A stretch of 64,000 nucleotides of DNA from Rhytidiadelphus loreus (Eukaryota > Streptophyta > Bryopsida > Hypnales > Hylocomiaceae): positions 50,349,001 to 50,413,000 of the forward strand of contig OX344765.1 in the NCBI GenBank assembly GCA_947034895.1. Reading direction: 5' to 3'. The notes under the pieces were generated by a model. That model worked only from the letters and a program-made list of their open reading frames with translations, did no database searches and had not been told where the DNA came from. The first letter of the stretch is position 1; each line of letters begins with the position of its first letter. Positions 36,701 to 48,093 of this stretch are shown here, piece after piece. The position numbers were made by a program, and so were the translations under genes.

Positions 36701-37019
36701 GAATTGCAATTTCAACAGGACGTAACTTCACTTGATGAAGTTCTATACCACATGTATAGTTGTTATCCACCACACCAACTCCCACAACATTACCATCGTC
36801 CCCTATAAGTTGCACGATCCCATTCATGCCTTGGGTTACCCCACCAGTACTTAGAGAATCTTCTTCTTCGAAAAGTCTTCCTCTCACTACACGCGCCAAC
36901 CTTTCTCCTACACTCCTTTGCTCTGTTGCAACCACGGTAGTTCCTATGGCATTGAAACCCACTGGACTCCCAAATGCTTCTGTTGTCATTTTATTTGTCT
37001 TCTCCTGCGTAATAGTCAT
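33783..37019 (-). pseudogene. DUF7869-like transposon protein frame with one in-frame TGA
   Basis: Reading the complement from the ATG at 37019, 1,079 codons stay open except TGA at 36294-36296 (codon 242). The part after the stop lacks a nearby ATG, so both halves are best read as one gene. The first half has a segment resembling DUF8039 of plant transposon proteins (GDDGNVVGVGVVDNN, ending LGDCVGKVIRW). The second half has Cys motifs (KGACKSNCL, VVCNACYAAALGYS, KCYHCW), then DUF7869-type signatures: CLIVDGMDQ (near 35450), QADNTTRENKN (near 35210) and VGHTHEDIDQRFS (near 35095). These suggest an RNase H-like core. The C-terminus (PFYIGKVLEFGQ, MKVLWYWP) looks like a BAH/Tudor-type module. 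Family assignment is from remembered motifs. Recombinase function is inferred. Confidence 0.7.
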
Positions 37020-38625
37020 ATAAATGCTACAGAGCTTCAGATTCCCTTTGTTTTCAATGATTTTTGTTTGTAAATTGTACTTACATTGAAATGGTGAATA
37101 TCAAAATGTTATCCTCAATCTTCTGAGAAAATAAAAAGCATCCACAATCTTCACAAATCAAATGGATCCAATACAAATAAAATGTGAATAGATCCGGTAG
37201 TCATATTCCAGGGTTTAGGTTTGCTTCGCGAACCCAAAACTGTTGTCTCAACTAAAATGTCAATCCATTGCATTGTATCAAACAACCTCAACTTCAAAAT
37301 ATAATAAAGTATGGTTTTACAAAATGCAGTTTTAGTTGCCTACACTTGTCATCTATCAAGGAAGAAAAATTCATCACAATCAAAGAATTTTAAGAATTTT
37401 TAATGAATTCATTAGTTGAAAAACTAAGTTTTGTCCCCAATACCTACAATCCTCAAAAACAAGCATTTGGAATATCAAAACAAAACTCATCCTATTGAGG
37501 TGCAAAAAAAATTTATTTTAATTTTAGTATCTTCTTACTTCATGAAAATGAATATAATAGACAAATTTTGGAAGTTCAAAACAAAAATAACCTAATTACT
37601 GTATCTACAAAGTGATACGCAAAGCAAACCATTACCCTCAAATGTAGTCTTTTTCCACGTCAACCAAGTTTTGTTGCAATACCAATGAACAAAGACTACA
37701 TAGAAAACCAATGCCAAGTGCACATAGACCTTCTTAATTTCAAAAGGGCAAAAATCCATACTACTACGTACGTCCACTTGCTTTTTCTTCAGTATGTGAA
37801 TACTATGATTTATGGATGACTATTAATAGTGCAATCATACTCTATAAATGCACAAAACTCTTTTCTATTTCGTATGCTCATTTTCATACTCTTCATGCAT
37901 TTCTATCTTCCAACATGAAAGTCCTCTTAGATCTTCATCTTTCAATGACATTTTTAGAAGTTGAAAAATACATCATTCACAAGTTACAAGTTCAATAAAG
38001 TGCTTCAAAAAATATTTAAATATTCATAATGCTCACAAATCTTCTTAAACTTCTGAACTTTATATTTAACCCAACAACATTTCACCTGTACATTGCTAAT
38101 TCATAGAGAAGAGTTAAATTCCGTAAGAATGTCTGTATTGTACATCTACTACAAACAAAAATAAATAAATATTTAAATCTCATACATATTCTTTCAAAAA
38201 ATGTACCTAGAAAATTGTCTACAGAAGATCATTTTCAATAAACCTCCACATTGAATTATATGTTCAGAAGAAATATGCTCCAAACATCCTATTAATATCT
38301 GAAGAAGCACAATTATTTTTATAATATCACTGAAAACCAAATGCAATATGTCAATGACCACTAATATACGAAATATCATTTATAAGGTGAGTCCAAACGT
38401 TGAAGGCTGCTCTAGAGTTCTTTTAATTGTTTGGGACATAAAACTCAACAACTATAGACACAATATCTGTTCAATTTTTAATATATACACTTGCACTTTT
38501 ACTTTGTAGATGTTCTTCATTCAGTTTTTGTATATGATGAAGAAATTCTACAATGATGAAGATGTACAATTTCCCAAAACAAAGTACCCCATATGGTTTT
38601 CTTGTAACCAATTAAATATTAAAAT
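37020..38625. other. Spacer upstream of the DUF7869-like frame; nothing recognised
   Basis: AT-rich with only short, unrelated ORFs on both strands. It probably holds the promoter of the minus-strand frame. Confidence 0.4.
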
Positions 38626-39199
38626 GTACCTAAGTGTTCTAAGTCTAAAAATGGAGGTTAGTGCACTTAGTGACAAGTTGAATAACACAAGTACCTAAGT
38701 GTTCTAAGTCTAAAAATGGAGGTTAGTGCACTTAGTGACAAGTTGAATAACACATGTACCTAAGTGTTTTAAGTCTAAAAATGGAGGTTAGTGCACTTAG
38801 TGACAAGTTGAATAACACATGTACCTAAGTGTTCTAAGTCTAAAAATGGAGGTTAGTGCACTTAGTGACAAGTTGAATAACACAAGTACCTAAGTGTTCT
38901 AAGTCTAAAAATGGAGGTTAGTGCACTTAGTGACAAGTTGAATAACACATGTACCTAAGTGTTCTAAGTCTAAAAATGGAGGTTAGTGCACTTAGTGACA
39001 AGTTGAATAACACAAGTACCTAAGTGTTCTAAGTCTAAAAATGGAGGTTAGTGCACTTAGTGACAAGTTGAATAACACATGTACCTAAGTGTTCTAAGTC
39101 TAAAAATGGAGGTTAGTGCACTTAGTGACAAGTTGAATATCACATGTACCTAAATGTTCTAAGTCTAAAAATGGAAGTTAGTGCACTTAGTGACAAGTG
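38626..39199. repeat. 65-bp minisatellite, nine copies
   Basis: Units start GTACCTAAGTGTTCTAAGTC at 38626, 38691, 38756, 38821, 38886, 38951, 39016, 39081 and 39146. Spacing is exactly 65 bp and the units are almost identical; the last decays toward its end. The base before each new unit is A or T in an alternating pattern (CACAA or CACAT), which hints at duplication of two- or three-unit blocks. There are no spacers, so it is not a CRISPR array. Confidence 0.95.
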
Positions 39200-39230
39200 A
39201 TGTGATTTTGAATATCGCATGTACCTATTG

Positions 39231-41694
39231 CATGATAAGTAATTTTTAGTGTTCGGCATTTTCACGCAGAGCAAGAATTTTTTTGTTTTAAAACACTTTT
39301 AAAAATAAAAAAGTGTAAAATTCAATTTCTCTAATCGCCAAAATTTAGTGAAAATTATTTTGAGCAATGAAGCTTCTCCGAAATTGAAAACAGCTTGTAA
39401 ACGGTCAGTTTTGTAGCAGACTACTTCTAGTACATGTAACGGTCAGTTGGGAAACCCTCATCTACTAGGTTTTGAACTCGGACTTCCTTTGCTTACAGTG
39501 ACGCTAAAGTTCCACTTCCATCAACACACTACAACTTCTCTTATCATGGAGATTTAACTACCGTTGAGGTTAGAAGTAGCCATCGTTTTTATTTTTTGTC
39601 ACGCATCCTTGCAGGTACGTCTCTACGTTTGAATTGTTCTAGATATGTGGCGTTTGCATTGTTTGAAATATGTGTTATCTCTAGTTCTGCTTTGAATAGT
39701 TTTGTGATTCTAATTGTAAAAGCACAGCGTCCATACTAGGGTTTTTGTTGAAGTTTGCAACAGGCTGCGACTATAGGGTTCTTGTAGAATTTTCTGTGAA
39801 CACTGCGAGATGCACAGGAATAACAGGACCGCATGAACTAACCGAACGGCAATTTGCATTAAGGTTTCAAAAACGGAGGAATACGGAAGGTGCAGAGACG
39901 GTGCATAAACGAAAGTTGCAGAGACACGGAAGCAAGCAGGAGTCCAAGAAACGGAGCAGAACTGGAGACGCAGATATGGAGCTCAACTATAGCCGCAGAA
40001 ACGAAGGAAGCCTGTAGTCGTAGAAGTTGCAGAATTGGAAGAAGGTTGGGACTGGAACGACAGACACCGTAGGTGCAAACACGACGACAGAAGATGCGGG
40101 AGGAAGTAGAAGGCAACCCGACGAAGGAAGACGCGGGAGCAAGCAGGAGGCAACTGTTGCACACTGAAGGCAGCGTCGGAAAGGGAGTCCAGACCCCCTC
40201 GCGCGCGGGGGTCTTGAAGGTAAGCACTGTTCACATATCTGTGAAGTTCATGGGTTGGTAGACCCCCCCGCGTGCGGGGGGGTCAACTTCAAGGAATTTG
40301 TTCGCTGCATAGGGTTTTGAAGGATTTTTTTTCGTAGCAAGTAGGATCAGTGCAGGATTGAGTTTTTTAAGAAAGTCATCTTGCCAAATTTCTACAGCTG
40401 TCGTGGGACGTGGGACTTCGTGGCAAACGGAAAAAAAGGGATTCGGGATCCTTACCTAAGATTCGAGAATTTCTACTGTTGATGCTCCCGCCGTTGGTGC
40501 TCCCGCCGTTGGTGCTTCGGCCGTCGTTGGTCCTGCTTGCTGCCGCTGGTGCTTCGGCCGTCATTGGTCCTGCTTGTTGCCGCTGGTGCTTCAGCCGTCG
40601 TTGGTCCTATTGTCGCTGCTGGTGTTGTTCCCGCGCGACGCTTCTCCTCCCGCGTGCTGTTGTTGCCGCCTGTTGCTACATCCCCGCGTGCTGCTGCTCC
40701 CGCTCCTACAGCTACTGGCGTTGCTCCCGCTCCTACACCTGCTCCCGCTGATGCATTTGCTGGCACTGCACCCGCTCCACGTGCTGCTGCTGCTTCCGTT
40801 GCTCTTATTAAACCGTTTCTCCAGCTGCTCTTACTCTCCCGTGATAGAATCTGTACGACGTATGCCCAGTTGATCGGTTCTCTAGTTGCAACTTCTACTC
40901 TTTCAGAAACAGATAACTATGCACAACGCCCTTGTGCACTATACAATAATTTCCAACACGACTTGGTAGCTCAAGGATTGGTGAAATAGTGTGGTTGAAG
41001 TCACGCTTGGCGTACTTTCGGTGGGAGGCTGGAGTGTAAGAACCAACCCTCGCAGTGCGCAAGAACGCCTCTGTTCCCTTATACTTGGTGGGACGCTCCT
41101 TGGCAATCTCCAACCAGCCGTGACATTCACATCATGCGCAACATGGGCAACGAGATAGATAAGGTGGGGAACATTGCAGAGAATACCGCAGATGCTTTTT
41201 GTGAATCTCATCTAAGACTAAAGCCAACTATATATAATTCTGAACTTCCTAGTACCTAAATTCTTACATTCTTCTTGTCTAATTATGTCATTTTTTCTTG
41301 GACTTCTCCTGTCTTTCTTTCTTGAATTTGAAAGATTGTCTCCATTTTTCCAATGGTCTATGCTCTCAATATGTAGGTGTAACTTGTCATCGTTGTACAT
41401 GCACTTACTAGGGAGGTGCTTAACTGATAGTACTTTGCAGAGACTTTAAAAGTTAGAGCAGGACCTGTTTTGTCATCTAAGATTATACCCTAAACCTTTA
41501 AAACCATAAATGGGATTAACTAGGTTCAGATTGAATATTCTATTGCATGCATGTAGCCACTGCCTGCAGTTTTATGTATAGAATTTTTGTGCTTCTCAAA
41601 GTTATGTTGCTTAGTTGACTGTCTGGAATGAGTTTGAAGTGTGAGGAATAATTTTCGTTTGATTTAGGTAATGAACATGGACACTAGAACCACT
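39231..41694. other. GC-rich island, no supported gene
   Basis: From 39840 to 40990 the base composition changes to GC-rich. ORFs at 39745-40017 and 40537-40989 (+) and 40473-40766 (-) overlap on opposite strands. They encode basic or Ala/Pro/Leu-rich repeats, partly because of a repeat of about 39 bp around GCCGCTGGTGCTTC (40530-40640). I do not recognise a protein family. The island could be an exon-rich relic or an RNA gene. Confidence 0.4.
40191..40284. repeat. Three consecutive hairpins
   Basis: Hairpin 1 has stem AGACCCCC (40191-40198) pairing with GGGGGTCT (40207-40214). Hairpin 2 is TTCACA-tatc-TGTGAA (40230-40245). Hairpin 3 has a perfect 11-bp stem, GACCCCCCCGC (40261-40271) with its complement at 40274-40284. 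CTTGAAGG after the first hairpin is mirrored by CTTCAAGG after the third. Confidence 0.8.
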
Positions 41695-41772
41695 TGAACC
41701 CCTAAAGGACTGAAGGTGTAAAAATCGTGTTGCAGAAGCCTTTTGGTGGCCTTGTGGTCCTTTAGAGGTTAA
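41695..41772. mobile_element. Tiny piggyBac-like MITE, 78 bp
   Basis: It starts TGAA-CCCCTAAAGGAC and ends GTCCTTTAGAGG-TTAA, the same termini as the large copies at 10932 and 23777. Only about 45 bp separate the two ends. The left flank TGAA is one base off TTAA. Confidence 0.65.
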
Positions 41773-43728
41773 GCAACAAGGAATTGTTCACAATTCCACC
41801 CATTCAGGGTTATGAATTTCTAGTGCATTTGAAGTGTATGTCTCTAAATGAGTCAAACAGCAAGCACTCCATGATGAAGTGATGGGACTACCTAACTTGT
41901 GTGTAGTGATATTTTTAAAGCAAAGACATAATAGAAACGTTCAAATTAGAGAAAAGCATTAAAATTTGAAGCGAAGACATAATAGATATGTTTAAAGTGC
42001 ATGTGTCCTTTGCATGTCTTATACGCTAAGTGCAATACAAAAAATGTAAACATAAAATGCAGAAATTATATTCTAGGAAAATTGCATTTATATTGGAAGG
42101 TTTAAACATTTCAAAAGTTGTTGCTTCCCAATTGAAAATTGTAGGATTTAGCATATGACTTCTTTGACCTCGTAAAACCGAAGGTAATTTCTGAGCGTTT
42201 AAGAATTTATTATTAGTAAAAAAGCCTCAAAGAATAACATTTCAATAAGTTTAATAAATTTCCTGCGAATTGTAAAATATGAATTCAAATTAAACATGTT
42301 AGAGATTACATAGGAAAAGAAAATACAACATTCCTTATGGATTGCAAGACTATTAATTCAAATTAAACACGTTAAAAGTTACATAGGAAATGAAAAGACA
42401 ACAACATTCAGAATTATGTCACCGCATTAAAGGTGCTATGAAACAGTGCTCAATGATTAGCAAATTGAAGATGGTTATGTTCTATGAAGATAATTTAGTG
42501 TAAAATAACAATGATAATCTATGACTGTGAAGCAAATTTTTTGGAAAACAATAAGTGGTGGACATGATGTTTATACATTTGACTGTGGTAGGTGTTTGAA
42601 GCAAAGTGAAGGTCACAGAGCGCATCAACGTACAGTGCAAGTTCCACGTTCATTCATGATCTTTGGTCGCCTGCAAAATCAAAAGCAACTACATTATCTG
42701 TATTAGGTATGTTGTACAACTTCTTCGTTTTCCTCTATCAAATTCATTGTAGAGTGGTTCTCTGTTGAATTTATTCATTGTAGAGTGTTTCTTTGTAGCA
42801 AAGTTAGTCTTTTGTTTAAAAAAAAAATTACTACAGGTAGGTAGTTTAAAAGAAAATTATACTACTTTAAAAATTTATGTTATTATTTCAAATTCTTTAT
42901 CTAAAATATTAATATTTTTAATGTAGAAGTCAGTTGTTTTTGGACAATTGCATACGCGATTTGGAATTTGTAGAGACTCTGGTGTGAGAACATGCTTCAA
43001 GAAGTTCTGAAGAAACATTGAAAAAAATACATGGCTTTAAAGAAATGATAATTGTATTCATGTTGTTCCAATATAATGTTAGATGTACTTTTGAATGTGG
43101 ATTTTTTCTTTGTCAATTGAACTTCTATGTTTAAATATTGTACAGTAAGAAATTTACAATGTTTTTATTCTTCTTCTATTCTCTTTCTTTCTATGTTGAA
43201 TATGTTATAGTTGCTTGATAAATAAGGTTGTCCAGAATGTCGTGATTCCTTGTTCACAAATAGGAATTCAACACTAAGCATGCAACTAGAAAGACTTTAA
43301 TAGTGATGCAATAACTATGATGAAGTAATGGTTGTTTTTCTTTGTCAAAATACTTTATTTTATTTTATAAAGTTTGTTGTTTATGTATAATCAATCCTTG
43401 TATTCATTTTCGTTCTTCCTAATTTTGTTATGGTACATGATGTGAGCCATTCTTGTAGCAACTTTCATGTTCTTATGGTCGTGTATATACATTTAATGGA
43501 CAAGTTTGAATTTATAGTACTCATTGATGTAATTGGTGCTTCCATAAGCATTTAGTACTACTAGAAGGCCAATGGTATTGAAAAGTATTTTTGAACTTCA
43601 CAACAAAAAAATTTTGCCTTCCAAATAGGGTACAATAGCGATGTTGAATTTCTTAATGTATGTTTAAACATTGGAAAGTGTTATTGAATACTAAATTGAA
43701 ATCTTAATATTGTAATTTTTAGTGCATT
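41773..43728. other. AT-rich spacer upstream of the ParB-like frame; nothing recognised
   Basis: No ORF with family features. The 61-codon ORF at 42521 is unsupported. The last few hundred bases probably contain the promoter of the plus-strand frame starting at 43729. Confidence 0.4.
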
Positions 43729-46700
43729 ATGGCACCGAAGGTGCATTCAAAGTGGTTGGAGCATGGATGGTGGATCATAGCAGATACTATGGGGAAGTCC
43801 GTCTTATGGATCACGGACTTTGCAATCGAAGAAGGTCGGTATTGGTCTGCTTTGGGTTCCTCATATGGAATAATTGAGAGTGTTGCTGGCACTGCTGAAG
43901 GAGGAATAACTGTTTCTGTGACAAATAGTGAATCAGTATTTGAAAAATACAAATTGAAGAAGAAGCTCTTGATGGCACCGATTCCATCGGAGCTCCTTCT
44001 AGTTCTTGCTCCTATGCATGGTTTGAAGACATTGGGAAAATGTTGGGCAAGTATGCTTGAGGAAGTGAAGGTTCCAAGGGAGGCATCAGTTAAAAAATTC
44101 AAAGAATTGACCCCACAACAAGTGTTTGATGCTCGTGCTCGATATATAGAGATTCGAAGGTATGAGGAGTTGAAAAATATTGATCCGCAAGTTGCCCAAG
44201 AAGGTGGCCCCCCTAGGGAACCTGAAGATGTGGATGAGATATATCGGGTTATGGCAGCTCCTGTAAACTTGAATTGGGTTCCGATGCCTGAACGCAACAA
44301 AAAACGAGGTAGTGTAGAAGTAGTAATTGTTGCTACTGAAGATGATGGGAGTGTTTCTGAAAGACAAAGAGCACATCGTCAACGTCTTCTTTCTATGCCA
44401 ACAGATGTTGAAGTTCAGATTTTGGGTGAAAATGAAAGATAAGGAGAGGTGTTCGCCCAAGAGAGTGCATCAGTTATGCCGCCATCATTGGAGACAGGAG
44501 AGGGATCATTTGACCCCAAGGGAACTCCATTGGAAAGCATTGGACCAGATCAAGGATTGGTTGTGTCTGAACTTCAAAGTGAAGGTGAAATTGGAGGTTT
44601 GAATACAAGCACTGAAATTGGTTCAGGGTCGAGACCTCCAGTAGTAGGTTTTGGAAAGCGAACGTATAGGTCAAGTGTTATAGTGGCCAATATGAGAGCT
44701 GGAAGATCTAGCGTTGGTGTTTCACGGGGTGTTAGTAATGGAAGCCGTGGAACTGGAATACAACACGTATCTGGACTGGGTAGGAACCCAAGAGAACAAC
44801 AGAGGCGTCGCACTTTGGAAACTAGATCACGAGAAGAGCAAAGTGTTCGCACTCGATCTGCAACCCAAAGACATCGTCAGAGAGCTGCCGTGCAAGGACC
44901 TCCTTCACAAGGCAATGATGGTGAAGATGCATTGGTTGATGATGAGTCTTCAGAGGGCGAACCAGAGCAAGGACCAAGCAATGTTTTTGTAAGTAAAAAA
45001 AAACCACCTGTTGTTTTTCCTACAGAGAATGAGTACAAGGCTGGGTATATATGGGGGCAGGATACTTTTTTCAATGCAAACATTGAGAGCATTCGCAATG
45101 TAGCGAACGCGGAGACAAATCACAGGGCGTTGATGGAATGGAGAGTGAATGAAATGTATGAGCGTCTGAAGGGATTAGAAGTTGATGGAGTTAGCGCAAT
45201 TACACTTCGTCCCATAGCATATCGCTATGAGAATGTTGATGAAGAGGCTCAGACAGAGGTGGTCGAGGTTCCATTCAGTCAGGAAGGTGCTGCACGGGAA
45301 TTTGAAGTTGCATTTTTGAAACATTGTCCTGCAGATGCATCTGTTCCAAATAGCATGGTCAGGAAAAGGTGGTTGCAAAACAATATAGTATGGGAGCCTG
45401 TGGATGGGCAACACATTGTAGGTGCTTGTAAACGAGCCCAACAGGAGAACCAAGATGGTAACTTATCTGATCTAGAGTACCTGAAGCACTTTAAGAGACG
45501 GAAAGCGAAGTTTGTGGTTTACAACAATCCACAGTATTATATCGAAGCATCAGTTAGAATTAACGCGAGAGAGTTTGATCGAACGTTTTTCAGCACGTAT
45601 TACGAGAACGTGATCAAGTTGCGTGATATATGGAAAGCATGTGGTAGTCCAAGTATTGTTGCGAGAGCAGATGATGCACTCAAAGCGAGGGCGTTGACAA
45701 TGGCAGCTAGTGCACTACATTGGAGCCAGAACTTACCGAAGCACATGTCACTTGGAGAGTTGTCTAAGAAGATGACTGATTACACACGACATGCTTGGAA
45801 TGAGGATGAAGAATCATATCAGGCAATGTTACAGGTGTGTAAAGATTATGAGGATGGGAAGTTGTTTTTCAGTAAGAAGGATGAGGACAAGTGGAAGAAA
45901 CTAGCAAGGGAGCAGAATGTAGATATCACAGTGGATGTGAACCCGAAGAGGAAGAGGATGGAGAAGATTTGGTTGAGGCCTTTGAGTAGAGTCTCGAAGG
46001 AATATTATCTACATTTGGTGAAACGAATGGCTGCAAATGATGTTCTAGACGGGAGGCGAGGTTCGCAAAAATACTATTTCAATAATGCATCTACTCCGAA
46101 TCCTCCCAAAGGTACCGTAGCATATGCTGTGGATCGTCTGCAACGGAAAGATGCAGTGAGGAATCAAATTCGGTATTTGATGGTGCAAGCAAGGGATGAA
46201 AATCCATCGTCCATGGATGATTTTTTTGCCATAGACGCCAGCAAATATGGAGATGCACAAGGAAGACAATTCACCCTAATGGGGAAGACAATGGATAATG
46301 ATACAAAGGTATTGTGGAGTTCGCCAACAGTGAAGATGGTTAAAGCACTTAGCAATTTTGAAAGTTTGATCCCTGCTTTTGTTAGGCAACATTTTACAGA
46401 CATAAAAGCAGGTCGCAAAGGTTATGCAGGCTATGGTCGGGACGTAGAGGATATTAGCAATGCTCGATGGAATTGGCAAGTTGCAGTTGATGGAGTTGAG
46501 CATCAGGAGCGAGGAGCATTACTTCACGTGAGGTGTAGAGGAGGTTTCTTCATGGATGAGTATATTGAGCTTGGAAAACCATGTTTATGGATTTTTGATT
46601 GTAGACGTGGGAGTTCGCTAGGGGAAGACAAAGAATGGTCAAGCGAAGACTACAGCAAGGTTTTGCAGCAACTACAGAATTGGATGTCTTCAATTGTACG

Positions 46701-48093
46701 ATGGAATGCTATTTTTCTTTTTCCAGCAGGAGTGTACTTTGATGCAGACATGCGATCAACGATGGCGTTGCCTGAGAGTTGGCATTGGTTGAAGGGTTCA
46801 TGGATATTTACATCTCAAACTGTTCCTGGATATGTGCATGATCTCCGTCGTGGTGAGCAGCGATTACGTGGTGTACAACCTATAGGCGACATTGTTATCA
46901 TCATGCAATATCCTAGAGAGTCTGGGCCCATGGAAAACCTTCCCAACACCATGGACGATTTGGATGTGGTTTTTGTAGACACCTGGAGTGCAGAGGTCAT
47001 GCCACGGGTAGAGGACAAGTTTGAGAGGTCACCAGTGGAGTTGAAGAAGATCGTACGCACGTATTTACCACGGAACTGGGGACTGGTGACATTAGGCATC
47101 ACCATGGCAGTGCCAACAATTTTGGAGAATAATTTCATGGGCAATGAAATTATCATGTTGGAAGGTGCATCACCTCGAACGCAATTTGTTTACAACGCAT
47201 TGCAATTGAAGTATAGGGACAAAATGGTGATGGTGAGTAGTGTGAGTACGGCAGCTGAACGCAATTCCTCACGAATGATTCATGCGGAAGACACATCGCC
47301 AACTGATGCTTCTCCCGAAATGAATGTGGGTGTGCCACCCGGCAGGTTTGAAAGGGTAGCTCGATCATCTAGTGAATCATCAGATGAGGGAGAGAGATTT
47401 CAAGTGACCGAGAGGGAAACGAGGAAGGGCAAAGAGATTGCAATTGATTCAAGAGCATCATCAACGAGTGAAGGTGACACTGATTCTCAGCGTCAACTTT
47501 CTGATGATCTAAGGAGTGGGGGTCGAAGTTTGGGTTCTAGAGATACTGATGCAATGAGTGATGCGCACGGAGATGAAGCAGACTTGGTCGAAATGGAAGA
47601 AGACCCTGATTTTGTACCTACAAAGAATATTGGAGATGTGGATAACGTGAATGTAGAAGGTGTTGAACCTGACAACAGAAAAATTGAAGATACAGTGGCA
47701 TCAGTGGAACCCATGTCCGCATTGTTAGCATTCAGCATGTTGGAGTCCATGAGCTTATTTCTAGATGAGGATGGGTATTTCTATGATAGGGAACATGTGC
47801 GATACATTCGAACTGGTGAGGAGGGATGTTATGTTTTTGAACGTGTCAATTCCATTTTCGAAGGACCGACTCTATCGCCAACTTTGTCAGAGGGAGTATC
47901 AACCCCCAATGCAAACGCCATGGTAGATAGGGCATTACAATATGCCTCTCCCCCTCCACTTTCTCCAATCGGTGGACAAAATTCATGTGAAGAAGTAGAA
48001 GGAGTTGGTGGAGGAGAAGATGAAGCTCTGACACAGTCATCTACACGAGTGTTAGAGACACCTGATGGAGCAATGCCAGAACAAGCAAACTAG
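43729..48093 (+). pseudogene. Large ParB/DGQH-like protein with degenerate methyltransferase-like region; one in-frame TAA
   Basis: From the ATG at 43729 one frame of 1,455 codons is interrupted only by TAA at 44440-44442; the next true ATG is at 44476. Codons 1-237 are mixed charged and unrecognised. A Ser/Arg/Gly-rich stretch follows. At about codons 480-570 there is a segment like ParB/sulfiredoxin-fold proteins (SAITLRPIAYRYE, then EPVDGQHIVGACK at 557-569). Around codons 950-1160 the order resembles a beta-class adenine methyltransferase: CLWIFDCRRG where DPPY is expected, an aromatic region (WNAIFLFPAG, WHWLKG), then SPVELKKIVRTYLP and LVTLGITMAV. The catalytic DPPY and FxGxG motifs are not intact, so activity is unlikely. 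The C-terminal third is acidic and Ser-rich. All functional reading here is inference from motifs. Transposon origin is likely but unproven. Confidence 0.6.

Noticed and set aside
38626..39199. CRISPR-like array
   Set aside because: The units are directly abutting 65-bp tandem repeats with no unique spacers, in a eukaryotic genome.
40410..40989. Overlapping Ala/Pro/Leu-rich ORFs on both strands
   Set aside because: They arise from GC-rich short repeats. Similar length is open in several frames at once and nothing resembles a known domain.
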